The notes: generated from the letters alone by a model not told the origin. A stretch of DNA of 16,755 nt from Elusimicrobiota bacterium (GCA_016206405.1 JACQRQ010000137.1:1-16755), one strand, 5' to 3'. Numbered from the stretch's first letter, positions 1 through 7,724 are shown. A program made the numbers and translations.

Positions 1-1
1 C

Positions 2-1438
2 GCCCTGGTGGACCTGGACGGCCGGCGGCTCTACTCCAGCCCCTCTTACCGGATTTTGGGCAATTTGGGAGCGCTGCGCGGCTCCGATTCTTTCAACGAA
101 ATTCACCCGGAGGACCGGGAGAAGATCAAGCTGGTTTTTGAGGAAACCTTGCGCACGGGCGTCGGCCAGCGCGCCGAATATAGGTTTTTGCTCAAAGACG
201 GCTCCATCCGGTTTATCGAATCGCAGGGGGACGTCATCCGGGATAAATCCGGGAAGATCGAAAGGATCGTCGTCGTTTCCCGCGACGTGACGGAGCGCAA
301 AAAAATGGAGGAAAAGGAGAAGCTGCTCCAACAGCAGCTTCTGCAGGCGGAAAAATTGAAGTCCCTGGGAGAGACGCTGGCCGGCGTCGCTCACGAGCTC
401 AACAATCCCCTGACCGGGATCATCGGTTTTTGCGAGCTGCTGCTGCAGGCTGAGACGGTAAAACAACATCCCCAAACGCGCCAGGATATCGAAGAGATTT
501 TCAAGCAGTCGCAGCGCTGCAAGCGCATCATCCAGGGCCTTTCCACCTTCGCCAGGCGCCATAAGCCCTCCAAAAAACTCATCGCCATCAACGCCATGAT
601 CGAGGACTGCCTTCGCCTGGAAGCGTATCACTTCCGCACCAAAAACATCAAAATTCACCCGACTCTGGGGCCGGACCTCCCCGACACCATGGCCGACGAC
701 CATCAACTGCAGCAGGTCCTTTTAAACCTGTTCATCAACGCCTACCAAGCTATTAAAAAGCACCGCGAGCACGGCAATCTCTACGTGCGCACCAGCCACC
801 GAAGCGGCTTTATACGGCTGGAAATCGAGGACGACGGTCCCGGCATCCCCGCGGAGAACTTAAATAGGATTTTTGAGCCGTTTTTCACCACCAAAGATAT
901 CGGCCAGGGCACCGGACTGGGGCTTTCGATTTGCTACGGCATCATCCGGGAGCACGGAGGCAAGATTTGGGCGGAAAGCCCCCCCGGCAGAGGGGCGCTA
1001 TTCGTGGTGGAGCTTCCCATCGTGCAGGAAGCTGAGCCGGAGCCGGAGCCGGAGGCCGCCCCCGAATTAAACCTGCCCACCGGACTCAAGGTGCTCGTGG
1101 TGGACGATGAGCAGGTCGTTCAGACCGTGCTCCGGCGCGTGCTGTCCCAGATGAACGCCCGCATCGAAGACGCCTTGGACGGGCACGCCGCCGTGGACAA
1201 GCTGGAACGCAATGACTACGACGCCATCATCTGCGACGTCAACATGCCTGGAATCGACGGCAGAAAGCTCTACCAGTGGGTCCAGGAAAACAAGCCGCAT
1301 CTCCTGTCCCGGTGGATTTTCATCACGGGCTCGGTCACCGAGCAAACGCAGCAGTTCCTCATCGACACGGGCCGGCCCATCATCAAAAAGCCCTTTGACA
1401 TCCGCAGGATTCAGGAAGCCCTGCAGGATCTCTTTTGA
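2..1438 (+). CDS. Hybrid sensor histidine kinase (PAS-HisKA-HATPase-REC), 5' end outside window
   Basis: Cytoplasmic two-component kinase with its own C-terminal receiver. The reading frame is open to the left edge and the first residues (ALVDLDGRRLYSSPSY) are already mid-PAS, so the true start lies upstream; the GTG at 8 is only the first possible in-window start. Numbered from that GTG, the order is: PAS/PAC to about residue 98 (ending VSRDVTERK), a short coiled coil, HisKA with phospho-acceptor His129 in VAHELNNPL, and HATPase_c with an N-box (LNLFINAYQAI), DDGPGIP, FEPFFTTK and GQGTGLGLSI. A Pro/Glu linker (about 341-357) leads to a receiver with DDE near 366-368, phospho-acceptor Asp410, Thr440 and Lys461. 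No membrane segment is visible in the part present. No DNA-binding output domain follows, so any output must go through partner proteins. The stimulus is unknown. The PhoH gene starts within a few bases of its stop, suggesting co-transcription. Confidence 0.95.
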   Translation, partial: ALVDLDGRRLYSSPSYRILGNLGALRGSDSFNEIHPEDREKIKLVFEETLRTGVGQRAEYRFLLKDGSIRFIESQGDVIRDKSGKIERIVVVSRDVTERKKMEEKEKLLQQQLLQAEKLKSLGETLAGVAHELNNPLTGIIGFCELLLQAETVKQHPQTRQDIEEIFKQSQRCKRIIQGLSTFARRHKPSKKLIAINAMIEDCLRLEAYHFRTKNIKIHPTLGPDLPDTMADDHQLQQVLLNLFINAYQAIKKHREHGNLYVRTSHRSGFIRLEIEDDGPGIPAENLNRIFEPFFTTKDIGQGTGLGLSICYGIIREHGGKIWAESPPGRGALFVVELPIVQEAEPEPEPEAAPELNLPTGLKVLVVDDEQVVQTVLRRVLSQMNARIEDALDGHAAVDKLERNDYDAIICDVNMPGIDGRKLYQWVQENKPHLLSRWIFITGSVTEQTQQFLIDTGRPIIKKPFDIRRIQEALQDLF

Positions 1439-1449
1439 TCCCCGCCGCC

Positions 1450-2805
1450 ATGCCGCAGCCCGCGCCGTCCGCCTCCGCGCCATCTTCAGGCAAGACGTTC
1501 GTCTTGGATACCAACGTCTTGATCCACGACCCGGAATCCATGTTCCGATTTCAACGCAGCGCCGTGGTGCTGCCGTTGACCGTCATCGAGGAGCTCGACC
1601 AATTCAAGCGCCTGAAGGACGACCGCGGCGTGAGCGTGCGCAGGGTCATCCGCCTGCTCGACCGCCTGCGCTCGGGAGGTAAACTCACCGACGGCGTCCC
1701 CCTCCAACACGGAGGGCGCTTGAGCATCGAATACCGAAAATTGGAGCGGCTGCCTTTGACGCTCGGAAACCATTCCGCCAAAAAGGACAACGAAATTTTG
1801 GCCACCGCGCTTTATCTGAAGGAGAAAGGGCAGCGGGTCGTCTTGATTTCAAAGGACATCAACCTTAGAATCAAGGCCGAAGTGCTGGGACTGGAGGTGG
1901 AGGATTACGAGCGGGAAAAAGCGCCGGTCGAGAGCCTGCACAAAGGCTGGAAGGAATTGACGGCCTCGCCGGAGAGCATCGACCGTTTCTACCGGGATCG
2001 CCGCCTGGCCAATTTCGAGGGCGCCGGCGGGATGCTCCATAATGACTTTGTTATTTTAAAATCCGAAGGAGACCGCTCCCAAAGCGCCCTGGCGCGATTT
2101 AAGCCGCCGGAAGGCCTCGTGCCGCTGGAGCATGCCGGACAAAAAACCTGGGGAATTCAGCCGCTCAACGTGCAGCAGAAATTCGCCGTCGAGCTGCTTT
2201 TGGACAAGAGCGTCAACCTGGCGGCGCTGGTGGGAGTCCCCGGCTCGGGCAAAACCCTGCTGTCGTTGGCGGCGGGACTGGAGCAGACCATCGAGCATTC
2301 CGACTACCGCCGGCTGTTGATCTCGCGTCCCATCATCCCGGTCGGGAGGGACATCGGCTACCTGCCGGGAGACAAGCAGGAAAAGCTGGCGACTTGGATG
2401 GGCGCCATCAAAGACAATATCGAGTTTCTTTGCGACGTCTCCGGAAAATCGCCCTCCGAAGAAATCCAGGCGCAGGCCGTGGACATTCTTCAATCCGACA
2501 AAATCGAAATCGAGGCCGTGTCGTTTCTGCGGGGACGCAGCCTGCCCGGCGTTTACTTTATCATCGACGACGCCCAAAATCTGACGCCGCACGAGATCAA
2601 GACCATCATCTCCAGGGCGGGGGAAGGCACCAAGGTGGTTTTGACCGGAGACCCGTACCAAATCGACAACCCTTATCTCGACGCCTCCTCCAACGGGCTC
2701 TCCAACCTGGTGGACCGTTTCAAAGGGCAGCCCATCTTTGGCGTCGTTAAATTCGACAAAACGGAACGTTCCCGCCTCGCGGACCTGGCCGGCAAGCTTT
2801 TATGA
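1450..2805 (+). CDS. PIN-PhoH family ATPase (PhoH2/YlaK-like)
   Basis: Predicted cytoplasmic protein of 451 residues joining an N-terminal PIN ribonuclease fold to a C-terminal PhoH P-loop ATPase, the domain order of PhoH2/YlaK proteins; the mycobacterial PhoH2 is an ATP-dependent RNA-unwinding RNase. PIN acidic residues visible are Asp20 (FVLDTNVLI), Glu48 (VIEELDQ), Asp113 (KKDNEI) and Asp136 (SKDINL). The PhoH part has GIQPLNVQQ near 235, Walker A GVPGSGKT at 262-269, SRPIIPVGRDIGYLPG, a Walker-B-like FIIDDAQNLTPHE from 370, VLTGDPYQID and a C-terminal TERSRLA motif. The usual DEAQN reads DDAQN here. I chose ATG 1450, 11 bases after the kinase stop; a TTG at 1435 overlapping that stop would add five residues. 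No strong Shine-Dalgarno precedes either start. It is probably co-transcribed with the hybrid kinase and converges with the kinase at 2812, only 6 bp away, with no obvious terminator between them. Confidence 0.93.
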   Translation: MPQPAPSASAPSSGKTFVLDTNVLIHDPESMFRFQRSAVVLPLTVIEELDQFKRLKDDRGVSVRRVIRLLDRLRSGGKLTDGVPLQHGGRLSIEYRKLERLPLTLGNHSAKKDNEILATALYLKEKGQRVVLISKDINLRIKAEVLGLEVEDYEREKAPVESLHKGWKELTASPESIDRFYRDRRLANFEGAGGMLHNDFVILKSEGDRSQSALARFKPPEGLVPLEHAGQKTWGIQPLNVQQKFAVELLLDKSVNLAALVGVPGSGKTLLSLAAGLEQTIEHSDYRRLLISRPIIPVGRDIGYLPGDKQEKLATWMGAIKDNIEFLCDVSGKSPSEEIQAQAVDILQSDKIEIEAVSFLRGRSLPGVYFIIDDAQNLTPHEIKTIISRAGEGTKVVLTGDPYQIDNPYLDASSNGLSNLVDRFKGQPIFGVVKFDKTERSRLADLAGKLL

Positions 2806-2811
2806 TTTCCT

Positions 2812-4242
2812 TCAGACGGTTTTGACGGGGAAGCGCATGCGAAAGTTCGCCCCTTTTTTGTCGCCGCTTTCCAAAGCGATCGTGCCGTTGTGCCTTTCGA
2901 CGATCTCGTAGACCAGAGACAATCCGAGGCCCGTCCCTTTGCCCAGCGACTTGGTCGTGAAAAAGGGCTCAAATATCTTGGCGCGAATTTCCTCGGGGAT
3001 TCCCGGCCCCGTGTCCTGCACCTGAAGCTCAATCTGGGCCGGCGGCCCGGCTAAATGCCCGGTGCGGACGGTGATCTGCCCTCCCTCGGGCATGGCGTCC
3101 ACGGCGTTGTTGCACAAATTGACCACGATCTGCTGAATCTGATTTTTATTGGCCGTCACTTTGGGAAGCCCGGCGGCAAACTCGGGAACAAGCTCCACGT
3201 TGGCCATCTTGGCCCGGACGCGCACCAGCGCCAAGGCCCCTTCCACGCTCGCGTTTAAATCCAAGTCCTCCCTTTCCTGCGATTTAGAGGATCTGGAAAA
3301 AAGAAGCAGGTTCTGCATCAATTCCTTGCAGCGCAGGGCTTCCCTTTCAATGGACTTGACCGGCAGCGCCATAGGATCGCCTGCCTGAAGGCGTTTGGCC
3401 AACCCCTGCGCGAAGCCTAAAATAACGCCCATCGGGTTGTTGATTTCATGCGCCATGCCGGCCGCCATCTGGCCGACCGCCGCCATCTTTTCCGATTGTA
3501 TGAGGCGGTTGCGGGAGGACTCGAGTTCCTGCGCCATCTTAAGAAAATCCCGGGTCAAATCGCCTATTTCGTCGGCGGTATTGACGGGAAGCTGGATCGA
3601 AAAATCGCCCTGCGCGATGACGCGCGTGGCGGCGCGGAGCTCCTCGATGGGCCTGACGATTCTCCGGGAAAAAATAAAGGCCAAAACCACCGCCAGCGCG
3701 GTGAATACGGCGATGGCGGCTATTTGGACGTAGGCCGCCGCCCGCACCAAGCTGTCGATTCTGTAGTAGGTGAGCTTCAGATAGCAAATGCCCAGGTCCG
3801 AAACGCCGGAGAGCCCTTCCGACCAAACGCGCTGATAGATCACCTCGTAGCGGACGCCGCTTTCCCTCTCGGCGGCAAATAGAGCCGTCCATGAATTCAG
3901 CGCTTTCGCAATCATCTCCGGGTCCGGCTGGAAGGGTTCGGCGGCGGGCCCTCGGAGTTTGGAGGCCAGCACCTTCCCCACCGGGCTCAGAAGATGCGCC
4001 TCTTCCACGTCCGGATTGGCCAAAAGCGAATCCAAAAAGTCCTGCGCCGCCTTGATTTGATTGCGCGACAAGTTCTCCCCGGCGATGCTTTGGAAATTGC
4101 GGATGAGGACCAGGCTTCTCAACTGGAACTCGTGCTCCAAGTGGCTCTTCAACGACCGGATTCCAAAGGCGAAAAGAAAAAGAGCGCTGGAGACCAGGCA
4201 GCCCAGCGTCAGCAGGAAAATTTTATCTCTGATTTTTTTCAT
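2812..4242 (-). CDS. Membrane sensor histidine kinase (sensor-HAMP-HisKA-HATPase)
   Basis: Inner-membrane two-component kinase of 476 residues. A first membrane helix (about 8-27) and a second (about 168-191) bracket a predicted extracytoplasmic sensor domain of about 140 residues. A HAMP linker follows (about 192-245), then HisKA with His265 in GMAHEINNPMG, then HATPase_c with NNAVDA, QDTGPGIP, FEPFFTTK and GKGTGLGLSL. It ends after the ATPase fold with no receiver. A GGAGG ribosome site (4254-4258 on the complement) lies about 11 bases before the ATG. It is the last gene of the minus-strand cluster starting at 7674, 28 bp after the kinase-less paralogue, whose residues 1 to about 195 align to this sensor half without gaps. 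The ligand is unknown; the neighbours suggest an envelope copper or redox signal, which is inference. No dedicated response regulator sits in the cluster. Confidence 0.95.
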   Translation of the reverse strand: MKKIRDKIFLLTLGCLVSSALFLFAFGIRSLKSHLEHEFQLRSLVLIRNFQSIAGENLSRNQIKAAQDFLDSLLANPDVEEAHLLSPVGKVLASKLRGPAAEPFQPDPEMIAKALNSWTALFAAERESGVRYEVIYQRVWSEGLSGVSDLGICYLKLTYYRIDSLVRAAAYVQIAAIAVFTALAVVLAFIFSRRIVRPIEELRAATRVIAQGDFSIQLPVNTADEIGDLTRDFLKMAQELESSRNRLIQSEKMAAVGQMAAGMAHEINNPMGVILGFAQGLAKRLQAGDPMALPVKSIEREALRCKELMQNLLLFSRSSKSQEREDLDLNASVEGALALVRVRAKMANVELVPEFAAGLPKVTANKNQIQQIVVNLCNNAVDAMPEGGQITVRTGHLAGPPAQIELQVQDTGPGIPEEIRAKIFEPFFTTKSLGKGTGLGLSLVYEIVERHNGTIALESGDKKGANFRMRFPVKTV

Positions 4243-4270
4243 GCCGGATGGTCCTCCGGAATGATATCAA

Positions 4271-4933
4271 TTACTCCGCGCCGAAGCATTCCTTGGAAGC
4301 GCGGGCATAAAGCTCCGGCGGAGAAAAAGCGCGGCGAAGCGCCCGGGCGATTTGCGAGGAAAAAAGAAGGACGGCCGTCAAAACCAGGATCACGAAAAGC
4401 CCGGTCATAAACAACTCCAGCGCGATGACCCGCCATACCTCCCGATCCAGGCGGTAATAATTGAACTTCAGGTAGCACACCCCAAGGGTGGAAATGCCCG
4501 AGAGCTCCTCGGACCAGGCGCGCTGGTAGACGATCTGGTAGCGGCTTTCCCCCTCTTTAACGTCGGCGAACTGCGGCGTCCACGCCTTAAGCGACTGAGA
4601 AAAAAGATCGGGATTGAGCCGGAAAGCGCCGGAGGTCGAGTGGCGCAGTTTGGAGACCACGGGAGCGCCGTGAAGATCGAGCAAGTGAGCTTCCTCCAGG
4701 TCCGGGTCGGCCATGAGCGAATCCAGGAAAATTTGAACGGAGGCCGTCTGGCGGCGCTCCAGATTTTCGGAGGCGATATGCTGGAAGGTGCGCGCCAAGG
4801 CCAGGGCTCTTAAATGCAGCTCGCCCTCCAAGCGTTTTTTCTGGAAGTAAACCGCCGACGCCGTCGAAAGCGCCAGGGCGGCCGCCAGCAGGCCGAAGAC
4901 AGTCAAGTAAAACTTCTTTTTAGACGTTTCCAT
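4271..4933 (-). CDS. Kinase-less membrane sensor protein, paralogue of the adjacent kinase's sensor half
   Basis: Protein of 220 residues with a membrane helix at about 9-30, a predicted extracytoplasmic domain at about 31-165, a second helix at about 168-191 and a short cytoplasmic tail. It matches the sensor half of the downstream kinase position for position: both have SLxAxPDxEEAHLL at 72-85, an RYxxxYQRxWSE block at 131-142 and CYLKxxYY at 153-160. My eye count over residues 41-160 is about 61 identities in 120, with no gap. After the second helix the sequence leaves the HAMP pattern and stops 30 residues later. No HAMP or kinase-like sequence appears in other frames, so this looks like a deliberate short protein rather than a recent frameshift. 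Its ATG abuts the porin stop (TGAATG) without a clear ribosome site, which suggests translational coupling. It may dimerise with the kinase and tune it, or be a decaying duplicate. Confidence 0.88.
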   Translation of the reverse strand: METSKKKFYLTVFGLLAAALALSTASAVYFQKKRLEGELHLRALALARTFQHIASENLERRQTASVQIFLDSLMADPDLEEAHLLDLHGAPVVSKLRHSTSGAFRLNPDLFSQSLKAWTPQFADVKEGESRYQIVYQRAWSEELSGISTLGVCYLKFNYYRLDREVWRVIALELFMTGLFVILVLTAVLLFSSQIARALRRAFSPPELYARASKECFGAE

Positions 4934-6151
4934 TCAAAATTGGAACGCCAACTCGGCGATGAAAAAATTACGTTGCCCCTGAAGGTACAGGTTGGCGGCC
5001 GTCTTGGCCGCCTCGATCACATGGGAATTTTCCCAGGTGTGCTCCAGCTTCGCCACGGTGTTCTCGGACAAGCGCCAGCCGAGGCCCAGAGAGTAGCGAG
5101 AGAGGTCTCTCTGATCGTACTTGTATTCGTCGTAGGGAGAATTATTGAAGTTGTTGGGGGTGTAGGCCAACTCGGTCCCGGCGAAGCGATATCCCAACGT
5201 CGGGCTGAATGTCCCGATGACGGAGTAGCGGCCGAAAGCATACGCCTTCTGCTCGGTCCGCGGGAAATAGCCCAGCAGCTCGCCGGTGAAATACCGGATA
5301 TCGCGGTCGAAGGCGTCGCCGCCTCCATCGTTGTGGTGAAAATACCCGTAGCTGAGCCATGCCCGGCCCAGGTCGCAGCGGAGCTTCAAGTTTCCCTCCA
5401 ACGCCTGTCCGGTGACGATTTTGCTGGCGCTGGCCCCGGAAGGTTCCTTGGTTGTCCCCAAAGGCTGGATTTGAAAGCCGCTCAGCCACCATTCGGAGCG
5501 CCCGGCGGTGGTGTTGTTGCCCTGCTTGCCGAGATTGAGGTAGCTCGCGCTGGCGTAAAGCCACGGCAGCGGGGTCGCGCTCAACTTGAGCGCCACCGTC
5601 TTGTTGGGGTTGTCGTCGAAGTTGAACTCCTTATTGCCGTTTTGAAGCGATGCCGCATAGGCCAGCTTCCCTTCCGGCAATATATCGCCGAAAACGACCA
5701 CGCCCTCGTCCAAGGCCCAAGGGAAAGCGGTCGAAATAGAGGCTACGGGGCTTTCGGCGGCGTTCCAGCGCAGATACTCTTCACCGAAGGGCATAAAGGT
5801 CCTTCCCAATCTGGCGTTGAGCCAGTCCATCCCAAATAGGCTTTCCCCCTGAACGTAGACCTGCTGCAGGGACGGGGTCCGGGTCTGGCCTTCCCGGGTC
5901 AGGCCAAAGTCGTACCAAAAGCTCATGCCGGGCCCCAAATCAACGTCGAAGGTCAAGCCCAATTGGTATACCGAAAAAGAATTATTGCGCTCCAACTGGG
6001 CCCTGGATTGCCCGTCTGAAATCCGGACCGCCCCGTTTCCGCCGATATGTATCCGCTCCGTCCAATCGGGCAGCGCCGTCATGCTCCAAACCGGAATCGC
6101 CGGCAGGCACCCTAGCGTCAAAACCGCAACCAGCCGCAAACACCTTCGCAT
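4934..6151 (-). CDS. Outer-membrane porin-like beta-barrel protein
   Basis: Predicted 405-residue outer-membrane barrel. It starts with a Sec signal peptide (MRRCLRLVAVLTLGCLP, h-region to about residue 22; the Cys15 context is not a good lipobox). The mature part is rich in alternating aromatic and polar strands (SFWYDFGLT, WLYASASYLNLG, WLSYGYFHHN, YSLGLGWRL) and ends IAELAFQF, the C-terminal Phe signature used by the barrel assembly machinery. The segment GRTFMPFGEEY near 117-127 resembles the phosphate-selective porin O/P superfamily, but I cannot assign a substrate. A GGAGGGG ribosome site lies about 5 bases before the ATG. It is the third gene of the cluster, 18 bp after the degenerate cupredoxin gene and directly abutting the kinase-less sensor, so the channel is probably made together with the copper-type proteins and sensors. 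Confidence 0.88.
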   Translation of the reverse strand: MRRCLRLVAVLTLGCLPAIPVWSMTALPDWTERIHIGGNGAVRISDGQSRAQLERNNSFSVYQLGLTFDVDLGPGMSFWYDFGLTREGQTRTPSLQQVYVQGESLFGMDWLNARLGRTFMPFGEEYLRWNAAESPVASISTAFPWALDEGVVVFGDILPEGKLAYAASLQNGNKEFNFDDNPNKTVALKLSATPLPWLYASASYLNLGKQGNNTTAGRSEWWLSGFQIQPLGTTKEPSGASASKIVTGQALEGNLKLRCDLGRAWLSYGYFHHNDGGGDAFDRDIRYFTGELLGYFPRTEQKAYAFGRYSVIGTFSPTLGYRFAGTELAYTPNNFNNSPYDEYKYDQRDLSRYSLGLGWRLSENTVAKLEHTWENSHVIEAAKTAANLYLQGQRNFFIAELAFQF

Positions 6152-6169
6152 AATTCCCCTCCGCAGCCT

Positions 6170-6997
6170 TTATTGGATTTCCGGCAATTCCTCAACCGAC
6201 AGCGTGAAATCAAGTTGGCGGGCCTCTCCCGCATCGAGCTCGACTTCCAAGCTCCGGGACGGAAGCCGCTCATGCCAGGCCGTGACCCTGTATTTCCCGG
6301 CCGGCAAATCGAAAGCGTAGCGGCCCTCGGCGTCAATGCCGCTGAAGTAAGGCGAGGCCGCGAAGATAGAAGTTTGAGCCCGGGGATATTCAAGACAGAA
6401 AACGGGGTAAAACCCCAGAGCGTCCAAGAAAACTTCCTTTTGGCCGCCTGGATCAATCGTCACCATGAAACTTTTTGGCGCTCCTCCGCCCGAATAAACG
6501 GTCAAGGAATCCTGGGTCAGGTTCTTGAAAGCGACCGGCGACGCCGCGGGAGCGGCCAGAAAGCCCGGCTTGACGCCCACGCTTCCGCGCGTCATTTCAA
6601 AGGTGATGGAAAAGCCCTCGCCTGATGTCGTGGAGACCGGCAGGCTGGGCGCGTCGCCGGAAACCGCCGGGGCGGCGGATTCCGCGAAGACGACGACGTT
6701 TTTTAGATGCCCGTAGTCGAATAATTTCGCGTACTTAAGGCTGCGGCTCTTATAAGCGCCCGCGGAATCCCCGTGAACGGCGACTTTGGGCTTGGCCTGT
6801 ACCCTCCCCGCCAGCCGGCTGGGGGCCCCCCTCTGGGGGACCGCGGGTCCCCGGAGCTCATCGGAGGGGGCCAGCCGGCTGAGGGCCCGCCTTTGAGGGA
6901 CCTCGGCGGGCGCCGACTGCTCGCCTTGGCCGAAAGCGGGCGCGGCAAAGAGGCAGCCCAATACGAACCACAGGACGGGCAGGGCGCGCCGCTTCAT
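6170..6997 (-). CDS. Exported cupredoxin-like protein lacking most copper ligands
   Basis: Secreted protein of 275 residues with a signal peptide ending near AFGQ (about 20-24). Residues 33-64 form a Pro/Arg/Ala-rich linker with a tandem motif (VPQRRALSRLAP, then VPQRGAPSRLAG, 20 residues apart). The C-terminal half parallels the upstream cupredoxin: FCLEYPRA (200-207) aligns with FCSVHESM and AGKYRVTAWHERLPS with VGKYKVRTWHSSLPE. Of the type-1 copper set only Cys201 remains: the His and Met after it are Tyr204 and Ala207, and no His occupies the first ligand region. The last third is a carboxypeptidase-regulatory-like beta fold. The start overlaps the upstream stop as ATGA, with GGAG about 6 bases before it, so translation is probably coupled. 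It probably does not bind copper in the usual way and may be a structural or interaction partner. Confidence 0.85.
   Translation of the reverse strand: MKRRALPVLWFVLGCLFAAPAFGQGEQSAPAEVPQRRALSRLAPSDELRGPAVPQRGAPSRLAGRVQAKPKVAVHGDSAGAYKSRSLKYAKLFDYGHLKNVVVFAESAAPAVSGDAPSLPVSTTSGEGFSITFEMTRGSVGVKPGFLAAPAASPVAFKNLTQDSLTVYSGGGAPKSFMVTIDPGGQKEVFLDALGFYPVFCLEYPRAQTSIFAASPYFSGIDAEGRYAFDLPAGKYRVTAWHERLPSRSLEVELDAGEARQLDFTLSVEELPEIQ
6811..6902. repeat. GC-rich palindromic tandem repeat inside the degenerate cupredoxin gene
   Basis: Two copies of a 32-bp unit start at 6811 and 6871, exactly 60 bp apart, differing at about four positions. The first copy contains the 12-bp palindrome CCAGCCGGCTGG, the palindrome GGGGGCCCCC, and overlaps a perfect 7-bp hairpin GGGGACC-GCG-GGTCCCC (6836-6852). 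The reading frame stays open and encodes the VPQR...SRLA motif twice just after the signal peptide. Confidence 0.75.
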
Positions 6998-7674
6998 CCG
7001 GGCTCCAGAGTCTTGGGAATTTCCGCCAGATTGATATCCACCTTGATGGGCTCCGCGGATTGCACGTCCACGGTTCTCACCTCGATGTATTCCACGCCTT
7101 CCGGCAGCGAACTATGCCAGGTGCGCACCTTATATTTCCCGACCGGAACGCCGGAAATGACGAACGCCCCTTGGACGTTGGTGATTGTTTTTAAATGAGT
7201 CGGGGAGACGAAAATGATGCCGTTCATGCTTTCGTGAACGGAACAGAATATGAAAACGGGCCCGGCTTGGTCGAAGGTCACGGATTTGCTCCGGCCCTTG
7301 GGATAAATCCCGAGGTCAAATTTCTTGGTTCTGGAGAAGGAAAACACGTTGTGATCGATTTTGTCGTCATTGGGAAAATCCACCGTCTGGCCCGCCGTGA
7401 TGGCGACAAATGCGGGGGCGAATTTGGCGCCTTTTTGGCGGATCACCGCGTGTTCCGGAGGCACTATGACGCCCAACTCGCCTCCATCCGCGGCCAAATA
7501 AACGACCACGCCGGAGAAGTCCCATCCCCGCATGGGCACTTGCGCCTTCTTTGATTTCAGCTTGCTGACGAAGACATGCCCCTGAACCCGGCCCACGGGG
7601 GCCCCGGAAGGCTTTTCGCCCCGCGCCGGAAGGGGCGCCAGGATGAACAAAAGAAAGGCCAGTAAAATTTTCAT
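6994..7674 (-). CDS. Periplasmic blue-copper (cupredoxin) protein with carboxypeptidase-regulatory-like tail
   Basis: First gene of the minus-strand cluster; 226 residues with a signal peptide MKILLAFLLFILAPLPARG. Residues about 85-157 are plastocyanin-like: AGQTVDFPNDDKIDHNVFSF supplies His108, and FCSVHESMNG supplies Cys144, His147 and Met150, a complete type-1 copper site. The C-terminal part (about 163-215; GAFVISGVPVGKYKVRTWH) is a carboxypeptidase-regulatory/transthyretin-like beta domain. Proteins of this arrangement are often labelled methylamine-utilization-like, but no methylamine dehydrogenase genes are near. The likely role is electron transfer or copper handling outside the inner membrane. 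Its gene overlaps the next by ATGA. No strong ribosome site is visible before the ATG; the promoter should lie in the 7675-7843 divergent region. Confidence 0.9.
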   Translation of the reverse strand: MKILLAFLLFILAPLPARGEKPSGAPVGRVQGHVFVSKLKSKKAQVPMRGWDFSGVVVYLAADGGELGVIVPPEHAVIRQKGAKFAPAFVAITAGQTVDFPNDDKIDHNVFSFSRTKKFDLGIYPKGRSKSVTFDQAGPVFIFCSVHESMNGIIFVSPTHLKTITNVQGAFVISGVPVGKYKVRTWHSSLPEGVEYIEVRTVDVQSAEPIKVDINLAEIPKTLEPG

Positions 7675-7724
7675 AAAATTCTAAAAACCTAGCCCGATCG
7701 TCGCCGGCCATGGCAACAGCGAAA

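Noticed and set aside
1024..1060. GAGCCG-type tandem repeat in the hybrid kinase.
   Set aside because: It simply encodes the Pro/Glu linker between the ATPase and receiver domains.
1067..1483. Open minus-strand frame of 138 codons across the end of the hybrid kinase.
   Set aside because: It is antisense to a receiver domain with clear motifs; the translation resembles no domain and it has no ribosome site.
4271..4300. Frameshift explanation for the short sensor protein.
   Set aside because: No HAMP or kinase sequence appears in the other frames before the next gene starts 28 bp later.
4814..5839. Long plus-strand open frame (341 codons) across the porin gene.
   Set aside because: It is antisense to a protein with signal peptide, barrel strands and C-terminal Phe; long antisense frames are expected in GC-rich DNA.
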